The notes under the pieces were generated by a model that did not search any database, was not told the DNA's origin, and worked only from the letters and a program-made list of their open reading frames with translations. From positions 1 to 64,000 of the forward strand of contig JAANBB010000051.1 in NCBI GenBank assembly GCA_014621425.1: a DNA stretch of 64,000 nt, written 5' to 3'. Below are positions 45,657-57,286 of the stretch, in pieces (position 1 is the first letter of the stretch; every line of letters starts with the position of its first letter). Both the position numbers and the translations under genes were made by a program. Origin of the DNA: Cylindrodendrum hubeiense. Lineage: Eukaryota; Ascomycota; Sordariomycetes; Hypocreales; Nectriaceae.

Positions 45657-47255
45657 ATGTTCCAATACGAGCCTTTCACCCCAGGTCTCGATGCACTTCG
45701 CCTCCTGGTCATTTTGCCCCGCGCCTCGCCCAAAGACAGGGAGATTGCATGTGAGCTACATAACCGAACTTTTGGCAGCAAACCGGAATACGAAGCTCTG
45801 TCATACACTTGGGGCACCAAACCAGCGACCAAAACCATCAAAATTAATGGAGAGCCCTTTCTCGTGCGCAATAATCTCTACAGTGCACTCCAGCACCTCC
45901 AACTCAAGACACCCCGTACGCTATGGGTGGACGCCATCTGCATCAACCAGGATGACATCTCCGAGCGCAACTGGCAGGTCAGCTTGATGGCATTTGTCTA
46001 CACTCGCGCTGAGCGAGTTTTGGCCTGGCTAGGCCCTTCCCCGGGACGACTGCAAAGTGGATTTTTCTCGGATGAGCACTGGCGCGCCATCTCCCACAAT
46101 CCCTACTGGACCCGTCTATGGATCATCCAAGAACTGGTGCTTGCTTACGAAGTTGTGTTTTATCTTGGAAAATGCTCCTTTGGATGGGATAAGGTCCAGA
46201 GCACCATGAACCCAGAGTGGGAAGCTCTCGAAGGACGGAGCGATGCTATCAAGCAACTCCGAGATGAGCGATACACCAGCACACAACGACTGGAGAATCT
46301 GGTTGAGCTGTTGCAAAAGGCACAATGCACAGAGAAGAGGGACAAGATTTATGGATTCCTGGGGTTAGTCTATGACGGATCTGACGACGCCATCATCGTT
46401 GACTACAAGATTGGATTCGCCCAACTCTACGCTCAAGTCATCCACTTTCACCAAACCACATCCGCACCTTTGGACAGCCAGTTCCCAAATGACATTGACC
46501 GTGCCGCAAAACTGGTCAAATTCAGCGAACTTATCCAACACCTGCTGGGTGGTGCTGTTGCCAAGGAGGTGCATCGTAAAATGGACGTGAATTGGCCAAA
46601 GACGTTCTACACTGCGAGGGGCTTCATTGCTGGAGAGATTCTTCGATTGGGGACCACTCCAGCTGAGGTTATATCTTCAATAAAGAGCGACAGAGCCTGG
46701 AAACAAACAATAACAGAAGCCTATCGACGATCTCCGGAACTGCAAAGGGTGCGAAATGCGTACGCGGTGTTCTCTCAGACCATGTTGGGTTGGGATAAAA
46801 AGCACCTGAAGAAGATAAAGAACCTGGATTCATCATCTTCGTTCGGGTACCAATTTGACGTTGGTGACGAGGCCCTCGAATTTGATGAAGATGATATTGG
46901 TACCCCCGAGGCGTCGGAAGCGAGGCTATATGTGGGGACCAAGGCCATGCTCGGAGTGGCTCCTCCAAACACAAGGGTTGGTGACCTGGTCTGTACCTTT
47001 CTTGGGTGCAATATCAACCTTGTTCTCCGAAAGGTTTCCAAAAGTGAAGACCGCTTTGTGCTTGTAGGACGAGCAGAGCGGTACCGAGAGGAGAACGAGG
47101 ACTTGGCCATGGAAACAGAGGAAGAGAATACGATTGCGTATGATCTAAGTCGACTGACACTGGATGAGTGGGAAACTGCGGCAGAAGACCCCTCTTTCCA
47201 GAACCCGATCAACCTAAAGATAGACTTAGAGACCCTCCAGAAGCTTACCTCCTAG
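45657..47255 (+). CDS. HET-domain protein, paralogue 1 of an inverted pair
   Basis: Intronless, 532 residues from the ATG at 45657, the first ATG in the frame. The HET domain is N-terminal: IRLLVILP-type start LRLLVILPRASP, YEALSYTWGTKP, RTLWVDAICINQDD, VLAWLGPSP and RLWIIQELVLAYEV. The C-terminal half is unclassified but shares blocks with the gene at 47476, such as GVAPPNTRVGDLVCTFLGC and NLKIDLETLQKLTS, so the two are paralogues. The domain is associated with non-self recognition and cell death, but the partner locus is unknown. The two genes meet tail to tail with 220 bp between their stops. Confidence 0.93.
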   Translation: MFQYEPFTPGLDALRLLVILPRASPKDREIACELHNRTFGSKPEYEALSYTWGTKPATKTIKINGEPFLVRNNLYSALQHLQLKTPRTLWVDAICINQDDISERNWQVSLMAFVYTRAERVLAWLGPSPGRLQSGFFSDEHWRAISHNPYWTRLWIIQELVLAYEVVFYLGKCSFGWDKVQSTMNPEWEALEGRSDAIKQLRDERYTSTQRLENLVELLQKAQCTEKRDKIYGFLGLVYDGSDDAIIVDYKIGFAQLYAQVIHFHQTTSAPLDSQFPNDIDRAAKLVKFSELIQHLLGGAVAKEVHRKMDVNWPKTFYTARGFIAGEILRLGTTPAEVISSIKSDRAWKQTITEAYRRSPELQRVRNAYAVFSQTMLGWDKKHLKKIKNLDSSSSFGYQFDVGDEALEFDEDDIGTPEASEARLYVGTKAMLGVAPPNTRVGDLVCTFLGCNINLVLRKVSKSEDRFVLVGRAERYREENEDLAMETEEENTIAYDLSRLTLDEWETAAEDPSFQNPINLKIDLETLQKLTS

Positions 47256-47475
47256 TATAGGTGTACAATGTGAGTGATAGAGAGGTGAGTCTGTCTCATG
47301 TAAATATGGCAAGAGCCACTTCCGCGTAGGATTCCTCACACGAGGGCGACGTATGTGACTTATCCTCGACTTTCAATCGATCTTGAGCTTTAGTGACACG
47401 ACAAATTTCTACCTCGTATCTGGTACACTGTATCTATCTACTTCTAGTTTTCTCAGTGCTCTTCATTGCCAATCT

Positions 47476-49182
47476 TTATGCTGTGAGTTGTTGCAGGGTG
47501 TTGATGTCTAATTTAAAGTTGAGTACGTTCTCAAATGCCTCTCGTCGGGCCTTTTGGTAATAATCGGGACCCTTTCGCCTGGAAGAGACCTCGTCTTCTG
47601 CGACATAGTTGAGAGCATTAGTGAAGTAATCCATATCCAAAATCCCCGGAAGGGTCTCCCTCGACAAATCGGCTCTTGCAACAATCACCCATCGATCGTG
47701 AGCAACCTTGCGAACCACAAACCCCACGGTGCATTCCCAAAAAGAATAGATTAGATCCCCTGCCTTTGCCTGCGGCGGAACGAATCCCATCAGACCATTT
47801 GTTGCTAAGAATTGTCTTGGCTCAGACCATTCAGCACTCTGGGTCAAGCCCTGAGGATCAATGAACTCATCATTCGCGCTATTCTGATAGCCATACGAGG
47901 CCAACGAATCCACTATTCGAATAGCACGAATATGATTTTCATCCCAAGACAAGATTGCACGAGAATACTCGGCGCTTGCTCTCCTCATCTCAACCAACTT
48001 GGGGTCCATTTTGTATTCGTCTTCAATCGCAGCATTCCATTGCTTATTTGCCTTCCAGGAGGAGACAAGCTCGTTGTATGTAGGACCAAGATGCAAAATC
48101 TTGCCTGCAAACGCACCTCTGGCGACATAAGTGCCTTCACTGGTTGTGGAGCTGGTGCCTATAGTTGATCGACTCTCATCAACTGATCCCTCCAATGTCT
48201 TTTGCACGAGATGACTGAACGAAACCAGCCTTACAGAACGCTCAATTTCGTTGGCAAATTTCACAAGGCGGTTTTTATCCGACCACGGTCCGGAATCAAA
48301 ATCCCTTGAAAAACAACTGGGTCGGTGTGGCAGAGGGGAAGACGCATGGTGATACTCAATCAGGTTTGTGTACATGTTGAAGTAGTTTGCGTTGTAGTCA
48401 ACTTCGACCATGAGCTGGGCAGTGTCGTCTGCCATCCCTAACAAGGAAAAGACCTTATCACGGGTCTCATGGCACACCAAGTCGCTATAGGTCTCCAGCA
48501 AGACCTCCAAGCGTTGTATATCCGAGCCTTGCTTCTTTCGGGTCGCTTGAATCAGCTCGAGCCGTTGGCGGACCGGCATAAGCTCGTCACCGACCAAAAG
48601 ATTGACGTACTCGTCGATTGTGAAAAATCCGATTCCGAGGTGGAAATTGATGTCTTTTGCCATGACGAGCTCTTGAATGGTCCAACGGCGTGACCAATAT
48701 GGACTCTCCGCAACTGCGATACAATTGGCGTCACTCCAAACCATGTAGCACCGAGACTTCGGAGACTTCATGTCGTTGAGCTCGTCCTCGGTGAAACGCT
48801 GTCGTGCTGGACCAAGCCATGCCAACACCTTCTCAGCTCGTGAATAGATGTAGGGCATCATGTTTGCCTGATTGTTGCGCTCATCCATGTCCGCGAGATT
48901 GATGCAAATCGCATCTACCCAGAGAGTTCGCCGTGAAGTGAGGCGAAGGGTCTGAAGTGCATTGTGAAGATTGGCTCCAACAGACACCTGCTGGCCATTG
49001 ACCTTTATCGTCTTATCGGGGGGCCCTTGGCTCCAAGCGTAGGATAGGGCCTCATAGCTTGGTTTGCTAGCAAATGTTCTGTGTTCCAACTCGCAGCATA
49101 TTTCTCCATTAGCTGGTGCAGGTAGGAGGACCAGCAAGCGAATCGAATCCACCTTGACGTCAAGTGGCTGGAAAATAGACAT
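47476..49182 (-). CDS. HET-domain protein, paralogue 2 of an inverted pair
   Basis: Intronless, 568 residues, ATG at 49182. It has the same architecture as the 45657 gene: IRLLVLLPAPAN, YEALSYAWSQGP, RTLWVDAICINLADM, VLAWLGPARQ and RRWTIQELVMAKD. Later FVPPQAKAGDLIYSFWEC and NFKLDINTLQQLTA match the partner position by position. It is 36 residues longer, mainly in the middle. By eye the proteins differ at well over half of positions, so the duplication is old or the pair is under diversifying selection; an alignment would tell. Confidence 0.93.
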   Translation of the reverse strand: MSIFQPLDVKVDSIRLLVLLPAPANGEICCELEHRTFASKPSYEALSYAWSQGPPDKTIKVNGQQVSVGANLHNALQTLRLTSRRTLWVDAICINLADMDERNNQANMMPYIYSRAEKVLAWLGPARQRFTEDELNDMKSPKSRCYMVWSDANCIAVAESPYWSRRWTIQELVMAKDINFHLGIGFFTIDEYVNLLVGDELMPVRQRLELIQATRKKQGSDIQRLEVLLETYSDLVCHETRDKVFSLLGMADDTAQLMVEVDYNANYFNMYTNLIEYHHASSPLPHRPSCFSRDFDSGPWSDKNRLVKFANEIERSVRLVSFSHLVQKTLEGSVDESRSTIGTSSTTSEGTYVARGAFAGKILHLGPTYNELVSSWKANKQWNAAIEDEYKMDPKLVEMRRASAEYSRAILSWDENHIRAIRIVDSLASYGYQNSANDEFIDPQGLTQSAEWSEPRQFLATNGLMGFVPPQAKAGDLIYSFWECTVGFVVRKVAHDRWVIVARADLSRETLPGILDMDYFTNALNYVAEDEVSSRRKGPDYYQKARREAFENVLNFKLDINTLQQLTA

Positions 49183-49683
49183 TTGGTTTGGTATCGCTTA
49201 ATCTCGCTCAATTGAAGTCGGGGTGCATAGAAAGAAGTGTCGGCTTTGGTAGAGACAGGGCCGTGAGACAGGACCGTGAGAAGATTGGTAGAGTACGTAA
49301 CGTGGACTGGAACGATGGCCAGCCGCCGATGTGACCTCATGTGGAAATTTGCGCGCAGGGAGCTAATGAGCACAGGCAATGAACGCAGCGATCCCCGCTT
49401 AGCCCCCAGGGAATGTGTAAGATCGGTCTAAAGATTGGCCGCACTAAACATGCACTAGGAAGCCTTGAAGAATTGTCTCAATGTTAAAAGGTTGGCGAAA
49501 GAGGCTTCTGATTCCACTAATATGTATTGATATCATCCATAGAGTCACTGGAAGTAACTGGGCAATTTCTCGGCTTAGGGCTCATACTCAGCTATTGAGA
49601 AATAGGCTGCCGGAATAAAGATCTTTCTCAATTTGGAAGTAAGCTATCGGTTCTCTTGATCGTTACCAAGCTCCCTAGTTCAT
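49183..49683. other. Intergenic, no gene seen
   Basis: About 500 bp between the HET start and the 3' end of the membrane-protein gene. I see nothing beyond the HET promoter expected at the left. Confidence 0.5.
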
Positions 49684-51173
49684 TCACCTATGCCATGGCG
49701 TAGTGTTATCGTCGACATCGCTACCAGATGGGGAATTGGAAGTGACAGTTATCTGCGTGGTACGTGTCACATGTACGCTTTTCTTGGCGTCGCGGATGTG
49801 ATGAGCTTCGCGTAGGTGTTCTTGAGATTCTGGCCTGTCGAGATTGCCCATGGGCGTAGCATTCTCCTCGATGTTGTAGTAAGAATCTGAAGTTATCCCG
49901 GATTTGGATAGTTGGCGTGACCCTGAACGATGACCATACTTGGAATTGGGGTTTGATGCGCTGCTGGACTTGAAGCTGATGCCGAGGGCGTCCTTGAGCT
50001 TACGCGGGAGCCCGGATTCAGCAATAATCTTGGGAAGACAGGGCATGCTGAGAATGAAGAACCCACACGTCATCTCGGCGCATGCCCAGAACAGAAGGGG
50101 GCCGATGAAGTACATGCTGTCAGTCGTCTTGGCGAAGGTGACGGTGTGAGCCAGACGAAAACACGCCGCAATCAAAGCGCTGTTTAATGTTAGCATTAAA
50201 CAACTAGACATGATGGAGTAGACTTGAGTGGAAGCACTGACACTATACCAACTCCGAAGATGACCGAAACTCCTAGCTTCTTCTGCCAGTTCATGTGCAG
50301 ACCCCAAATGATCTTCTGCGGTAGTAGGACGATTGCAAAATCGGTAATGACCTGGACGCTCGCAGATGAGAGCATAACCTTGGGCAGGCTGTAGCATTTG
50401 CTCGGGACGTAGAATTCCCAGATGGCATTGTGTGGAACGCATTGCATGTTCAGCAAGACGATGCATACGACTCCCCAGATGCACTGAATGGCGATAACGA
50501 TCATGCAGCCCCACCAAAATGCGCTTTTGTATCTATCAACAGGGACGAATACTCGACACCAGTCGAGAAGGATAGCCGTCTTGATGATCGGAAGGACTGC
50601 TGTGTAGCAACAGCCGTAGATGAGAATGAGCTGGTTCTGGTTAGTCGCTTTGTCCTAGAAGCGCACCCAAGGAAGGCGAAGCAGGCTTACATAGAGCGGT
50701 TGGATGAGGTCCTTATTATGGAGATTCCACGTGTGGACGTAATAGCCTGGTGTCCAGATCAATGCGTACGCAGCGTAGGCTGTGCCCCAGTAGGCTCCCT
50801 ACGGATTGTAAGTATGTTCATCTCGATTCGAAGCGTCAATAGCATAAGGATAACAGGGGGAAGTGGAAAAGACCACGAACGTATGCGAGTATCATCAAGA
50901 CTGTATAGATGTCAGTCAATCCCTAGCCAGCATTTGACATCACTACGGGGTAGAGATTTTACCTTCCTCAACACTGACTTTCCTCTCGAGCCATAGACGA
51001 GCGTATGCGCGAAGAAGGAGACAGAGAGTCGCAACTACCATGCAGAACGTCGTAACTGCCCAAGCAAGACCATTTTGATTCGGAGGATCGTCGAAGTTGG
51101 CTGTGACACCGGTTGGTGGTTCGAGGGCCGCTGCGGCGAGCAGGGCTTCGAGAGCTTCAGATGACATGGCCAT
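49684..51173 (-). CDS. Rhodopsin-like (PTH11-type) integral membrane protein
   Basis: Five exons, 51173-50963, 50900-50881 (a 20-nt exon), 50798-50691, 50630-50242 and 50179-49684, give 407 residues. Seven membrane helices are evident: GLAWAVTTFCMVVATLCLLL, then LMILAYGAYWGTAYAAYAL, LILIYGCCYTAVLPIIKTAILLDWCRVF, WGCMIVIAIQCIWGVVCIVL, QVITDFAIVLLPQKIIWGL, VIFGVGIVALIAACFRL and FIGPLLFWACAEMTCGFFIL. These include the Y-x6-K-x-AILLDWCRVF and D-x3-LLP signatures of the fungal rhodopsin-domain family. The cytosolic tail of about 130 residues is Ser/Asn/Asp-rich. Family members near PTH11 are proposed surface receptors, but most have no known ligand. There is no CFEM domain at the N-terminus. Confidence 0.9.
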
Positions 51174-52546
51174 GGCAAGCAAGAATCGTGGGCCACCTGA
51201 TGGAGGCTAGGGTATTAACTGATCGAATATTCGGCGTGTCAAAAGGCGTAATCTAGTCCGAAGCGAATGTTGAGATATGCATAAGCATTGGAGGCAGGCT
51301 GTGGGTGATTCACAACGACGAATATTAATCACTGAAAACGCGACTAAAGGCCAGCTGAAGGAAGACACCGGACTTTTCTTTCAACAAGCCAACCCGCTTA
51401 ATCTCTCTGTCGCAAGTCTCGACGGCCACGTGAAACAACCCCGGACAGGGCGTTGTAACAACCCGCTCAGCATTATTTTGATCTTCATCGCCCCTTTTCG
51501 CCCCAGAACACGAAAACGATATCTGACAGAAAAATGAGGCAACCAGGTGATCGGGTACAATACGGTCCAATACCGATGATCGGTGATAAGCATGAATGTG
51601 GGCTTACAATAGATGACATACTGGAGCCTTCGCATGAGCTTTTCCCGCTCTGGGAGAGATAATGACGTTGGCTAACCCATTTGATTCTGGCTAGACAGTA
51701 CCGGCCCACTATGAAGAGCTCGACATTCCTTCCAACCGCTTGCGTAGTAACGAAAAAGCATCAAGAGGGGCACAACTTCCAGGGCCCGCGTCCTATAGAG
51801 CATGAAGCCCTAGAGATCAGCGTTTTTGCGCGATGCTGTTGGGTCAACGTGATTTCTTTACCCCACTGAAGTCGCAAGCTGCTGTCAGTTTCACACTAAA
51901 TATGTGGACTGCCGGAACTTGACCGTTGCAACCGTTGCACGGGAAGCGGGACCTAGTGCGCTAGCAGTGATGACCCCGGACAGCGCGGATCATTTCCCCG
52001 GCGAGATGGCATCTACACGACGACGGAGATGAGCCTGAAGATGGTTGAGCTTCTAAATGTTTCAATAGATCTGGCTCCTTGGTCTTGATATTGCAAAAGT
52101 AAAATCACAGTCAACCGGGCTCACTGGCGTTTTGCAATCATCATGATATCATGATGAACAAATCCCGGCAGTTGACTCACATCGTGCTCTTGCTCTGATC
52201 GGCAACCGCGCTCGGGCGGCCTACCCCGGTCTGGTGCAAAATATTTGTTTCCCGTGCTAAACGTATCAGACCATCTCGGGAGTTCGGTATTCCTCACGTG
52301 GAATAGTATCTGTAGCCCCTGGCCCGCCGATCTCGAGCACAGACAAGGCGGAATCCCGACTCTGCAAGGGGTTTTGGATATCGGTACCGCATTTTACTCC
52401 TGACCAACGCCGGCAATCGGCGTTGCTGGTTCATATATGTACTCATATGCCGTATGTTCATGCAGTGCAGATCTGAGAGAGGTTCGCATTTTCAACTTGC
52501 CACAACGTAGTATCCACCCACCCACCTTGCATCGTCGACATCCAAC
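51174..52546. other. Divergent intergenic region
   Basis: 1.4 kb between the membrane-protein start and the flavin monooxygenase start, so both promoters lie here. No gene or notable site was recognised. Confidence 0.5.
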
Positions 52547-54896
52547 ATGACTGCCAGTAAGCTCCCGGCTGCTGTAGCAAACCAAACTCTGTCCATAGTA
52601 AGCTGACGCATGGGAGCAGGTACCAACACACTCGCATCGAACGATGAGTATCCTCCGCGGGCTGACCTGCGGGAGATGCTGGCTCAGAAGCCCATCCCCA
52701 CAATTGCTCCAGGGACAGTAGACATTGCTTCTATGGTCGGCGAGGAGCCTACAAAGCAGGCAATTACCGTGCTGAACGCATTCAACTCTGCTCTAGCCTC
52801 CGGGGATTCTGCCGCGTTAGAGGATTGCTTCCTTGCTAGCCAAGCATACTGGAAGGATCAGCTGGCGCTGACCTACCACATGCGCACCTTTTATACCCCC
52901 AGCGTGATTGCTGCCGGGTTTTTGGAAACTAGGGCACTTCGAGGCATCCCTGGTGAGCTGAAACTGGAGGGCGCGGCCCAATTCCTCCCAGCCACTCCGA
53001 CTCTCGTAAGCAATTGTGCTGCATCCTCAGCCATCGTGTCGGAGCAAGACGTGACTGACATGGCTCACAACGCAGCAATTCATCGACTGTGGGTTTGTCT
53101 TTACCACTAGTTCTCCAGCTGCCTCGTGCAGTGGGAGGATGTTGCTGTTGCCCATCAAGACCAACGTCGAAGGCGGCAACGAGGTTCTCCAGTGGAAAAT
53201 CTGGATCCTGAGCACCAAGCTCGAGGACCTGGACCTACACCCAGAGGATGAGACCTTACTCCAGTCCCCCGGCAAAGAGTTGGAGGGACTAGAGACAATT
53301 GAGACAGATGTCTTCATTGTTGGAGGTGGAAATGCGTGAGTCACGACGAAAGACATGAATCCTCTAGGATGACATTAGCTAATCTTTGATCGACGTTTCC
53401 TGTATAGTGCTGTCGCCCTTGCTGCACGCCTTAAGACTTTAGGCGTCGAGAGTGTCATGGCCGAGCGAAACCCTAAGGTCGGTGATAATTGGGCTCTCCG
53501 CTATGACTGCATGAGGTTTCACATCCCGACATCATTCTGCGAGTTGCCCTACATGTGTAAGTTCAATTCAGGTTTAAACCATATCACTAAGCCCGGCGTG
53601 GAATCGTGGCTGGACCAGAATTAGTCACTAATACAAGCCGATCAATCAGGTTACGACAAGGAGTTCCAAGCCCCTCACCTTCTTTCCCGGGACGAATTGG
53701 CCGAACAAGTACGACGATACGTAGCGGCCTTCAACCTCAATATCATCAACTCGGCAAAGATCCAATCTACGACGTACGATCAGGCGGCCAAACAGTGGGT
53801 TGTCAAGTTCGACACGCCCGCTGGCCGGCGAACGGCTGTTTCCAAGCACGTAGTCCAGGCGACAGGCATTGGGTCGCAGCAACTCTACCTTCCTCACATG
53901 GATGACGCCGAAAAGTATAAGGGCATTAGTGTCCACTCGGCGCAGTACACGAATGCCAAAGTGTTGGCAGAGCAGGGAGCCAAAGTGAGTCGTACTCCTT
54001 CGTGCCAGAAGCCAGATCAATCGGCTGCCAGGATAGATTCCTTCTAACAAGATTATTGTTTCTAGTCTGTTCTTGTCATCGGCTCGGCTAATACGGCATT
54101 CGATGTTCTCGAGGACTGCCATGCTGCGGGGCTCCAGTCCACAATGGTTGTTCGGTCCCAAACATACATTGTTCCAGTTGAATATGTATGTGACAAGTTC
54201 AGCCTAGGTGCGTATGACTTCGGTGTCGAGGCGGCTGATAGGCTGTTTCTTACCCTGCCGGCCTGCGTCGACAGCCAACTTGGTCGGGGTCTGTTTGGAA
54301 TGTTCGCGTCCAAGGAGCCAGAACGCTATGCCGCTCTCGCTGCTAAGGGATTTCCCGTTGTAGACAGCAGCCACCCAGACTCGGTGTTGATGCACAACTT
54401 GCTTGAGCGAGCTGGAGGACACTACGTGGACGTTGGTGGCACTAAGCTGTTGTCGGAGGGCAAGGCGGACTTCAAGGCTGGCGTTGAGCCTGTCGCTTAC
54501 ACGGCCACAGGACTGCGGTTCTCAGACGGCACCACTGCCGACGCGGATGCTGTTGTGTGGTGCACAGGTTTTGCTGACAAGGATGTGCGGGACTCAGTTG
54601 CTAGCATTCTCGGAGATGGAGCTGCTGCCAACGGAGATGGTGTCGTCGGGGAGGCTGACAAGAACCTCCTTGGCCCTCGCGACATCGCAGCCCGAGTCGA
54701 TGCCACATGGGGTATTGATGATGAAGGCGAGATCCGAGGCATGTGGAAGCGTCATTTACGCCTTGATAATTATTGGGTTACGGGTGGTTACACGCAGCAA
54801 CACCGTTGGCACTCACGTACCCTGGCACTACAGATCAAGGCCGCGCTTGAGGGTGTTTTGCCCCCAGCTTATCGAGATACCCCTGCACAGAAATAG
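52547..54896 (+). CDS. Flavin-containing monooxygenase with N-terminal extension
   Basis: Class B-type FAD/NADPH monooxygenase. Proposed exons are 52547-52556, 52620-53005, 53076-53335, 53408-53556, 53650-53984 and 54066-54896, giving 656 residues. The first 10-nt exon has a strong start context (CCAACATGAC) and joins in phase; an ATG at 52610 reads into the same frame without that intron and gives the same length. The N-terminal roughly 190 residues look like an NTF2/SnoaL-type domain often fused to fungal members. The FAD fold is VFIVGGGNAAVALAARL, the second nucleotide fold VLVIGSANTAFDVLEDC and the late motif VVWCTGFADKDV. The substrate channel part RYDCMRFHIPTSFCELPY resembles plant YUCCA-like relatives. 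Likely substrates are small amines, oxo-acids or aromatic compounds. Confidence 0.9.
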
Positions 54897-55757
54897 AATG
54901 GATGGGGTAGTATGGGCTTGGTGTAGCAATATTTTAGCACTGAGGATAGATACATCATAATCACATGGATATTATTGTACATGTACATCCCTCTGACGAA
55001 AGACCCTGTTTTTTTTAGCCAGTATTCATAATCATTGCGCAGATAAAGGCCGCGAGCCTACGAACGACGCTCCTGAGGCCGGTCGTGGGCCGTGTGGATC
55101 CATATCTGCTACTAGGAGATCATTTTCTTGATGAGTGATTCAAGGCTACCTGTAATTCGGGGTTCTTAGATTCGCCCAACCCTTAATCATTGTTCTCTGG
55201 CACGGGGAAGTCATGGGGCCTTAGCATGGTACGAAGCCTTTGATCTTTGCGGGACCTGATTCCATGCAGAATTCCTTCTTGGGAGGAGTCTCCGGCTTGA
55301 TGCTTGGCCAATAAAAGCATTGCTTCGGAGTAGTGGCTCGACGAATCTTGACCTAAAAGTCCAGCTGAACAAATTAAGAAGGAGACTCCGAGAGGCTCCA
55401 CTTAGCCCCAGCTGTGAGACCAGCGTTAATCCCAATAAGCTAAGCCGAACCAGTGCCATGCCGCCTTTTGTCGTCACTCGGAATTTCCTGCTCAGCTACC
55501 GAGTTCGGGCGGTTCCAACTGCCGAATTGTCTTGCATGCCATGAGCGAATTCGTCTCATGTGTCCACATGAACCATTGGGTGTACAGTCTCTTCAACGTC
55601 CTACAATTGCCAAGACTCGCAACATGCGGGGAATTAATCGCCACGTGAAAACCTTTATAAATGGATAATACGTGCAAATGCCACTTTGCTGGTAGATCTT
55701 GCGGAGTTTTGAACAGACAAGCCTGAACGAAAAGGATCAACCCCCAACTTTGCAGCT
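54897..55757. other. Intergenic, aldolase promoter
   Basis: 860 bp with overlapping short frames on both strands and no domain. A run of eight T at about 55010 follows the monooxygenase gene. Confidence 0.5.
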
Positions 55758-56796
55758 ATGGCAACCACAACAACCACTTCAGTTTCGCGGGACGTCATTA
55801 CAGCCATGCCGACCGTACAAAAAGACAACAAAGGCTCCCCCACTGGCGTTCAACGCCGGCGCGTGGATGACACGTTCATGGATGGGCTTTCTACTCTGAA
55901 TGGGGAGGGCGCTACCATTGGCCGAGGTGCTCCAATGCAGGGTATCCCGACTTTCTCAGATCCTTACCAAGAGCGAAAGTCGGTATTGGAACGCATGGCG
56001 GGCGCTTTCCGTGTCATCGCTCGAAAGGGCTACCTTGAAGGTAGTGCGGGCCACATTTCAGTTCGCGATCCTGTCGACCCAGACACATTCTGGATCAACC
56101 CGTGAGTGGTTCAATGCTCAAAGCCGTCGAGAATATAAACTGATAATCATTCAGCTTAGGACGCCATTTTGCAATGATGAAAGTCAGCGATCTTGTACAG
56201 GTCAACATGGAGGGAGATATTATTGGCGGCAATCGAGTAAGACTTTATTAATATGAGTGAACGCCCCTGCTGACTTGACAAAGGCATGCATCAATAATGC
56301 TGGCTTCAACATTCACTCCGCCATTCATCACGCACGTCCGGATGTGAACGCTGCCTGCCATTTCCACAGCGTACATGGAAAGGCTTGGTCATGCTTCGGC
56401 CTCCCTCTCGACATGTTGAATCAAGACGCCTGCACTTTCTATAACGACCACGCGGTCCACAATATGTTTGGTGGCATTGTTTTTGAGGCATCCGAGGGCG
56501 AGAGAATTGCGAAAGCCCTGGGCAACAAACGGTGCGCAATTCTTCAAAACCACGGACTTCTTACTACTGGCGGCACAGTTGACGAAGCAACTTCGCTATT
56601 TACACTGATGGAAAACACATGCCACGCACAGTTGTTGGCGGAAGCAGCCACAGCTTCTGGAATTAAGAAGCAGATCTGCCCACACGAGGAGGCTGAGTAT
56701 ACTTACAGACTTACAACCCCGGAGGCAATGTGGTTGGAATTCCAACCCGACTATGAGTATGAGCTGGAGTTATCTGGGGGTAAATTTCTGTCATAG
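55758..56796 (+). CDS. Class II aldolase/adducin-family protein
   Basis: Zinc-dependent aldolase or epimerase fold. Three exons, 55758-56101, 56155-56236 and 56284-56796, give 312 residues. The domain begins at ERMAGAFRVIARKGYLEGSAGHISVRDP and carries the metal histidines in NAACHFHSVHGKAWSCFG and LQNHGLLTTGG; NMFGGIVFEASEGERIAKAL lies between. The first 70 residues are a Ser/Thr-rich and then basic extension. Fungal members of this size are common but rarely characterised; substrates in the family are sugar phosphates or 2-keto acids. It lies between a flavin monooxygenase and a flavin amine oxidase. Confidence 0.92.
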
Positions 56797-57286
56797 GTGG
56801 ACCCAAAACAATGAATGATGGAATTGTAGATATGTCGATTGATATCCAGCAGCGCATTATGTAAAGCTATAAGTTATTTGGTGACTTGGAATTGTGGGTT
56901 CTTTCCGTTTCCAACTCGGCAGCAAACTACAAGTTGAGATTCGGTATATCGCCTTGAGTTAGACTTCATATGTAAGGTCACGTTCCAGGGTTGGACTGTT
57001 TAAATCGTTTCACTGAGTGTCTCGCTTGAACCTTGGGTCGGGCGTCGAAGAGTCTTCATCAACTCCGTTCTAGTAATTATCACTTTCTTATTAATTATTG
57101 TATCTTATGACAATTGATGATTTCTTTTCCTACTCCAAGCTTCCCGAGACTTTCTGACACAACTGTGATAATATTTGACGATAATGAGGGACGATACCGT
57201 TTTTAAAGATAAACTACAGTCACATGGTAGCTATTTGGCGTTGGATTATTACTAGACAAAGCAAACGCCCGATAATATGTGACTAT
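56797..57286. other. Convergent 3' flank, no gene seen
   Basis: 490 bp of AT-rich sequence between the aldolase and amine oxidase stops. Confidence 0.5.
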
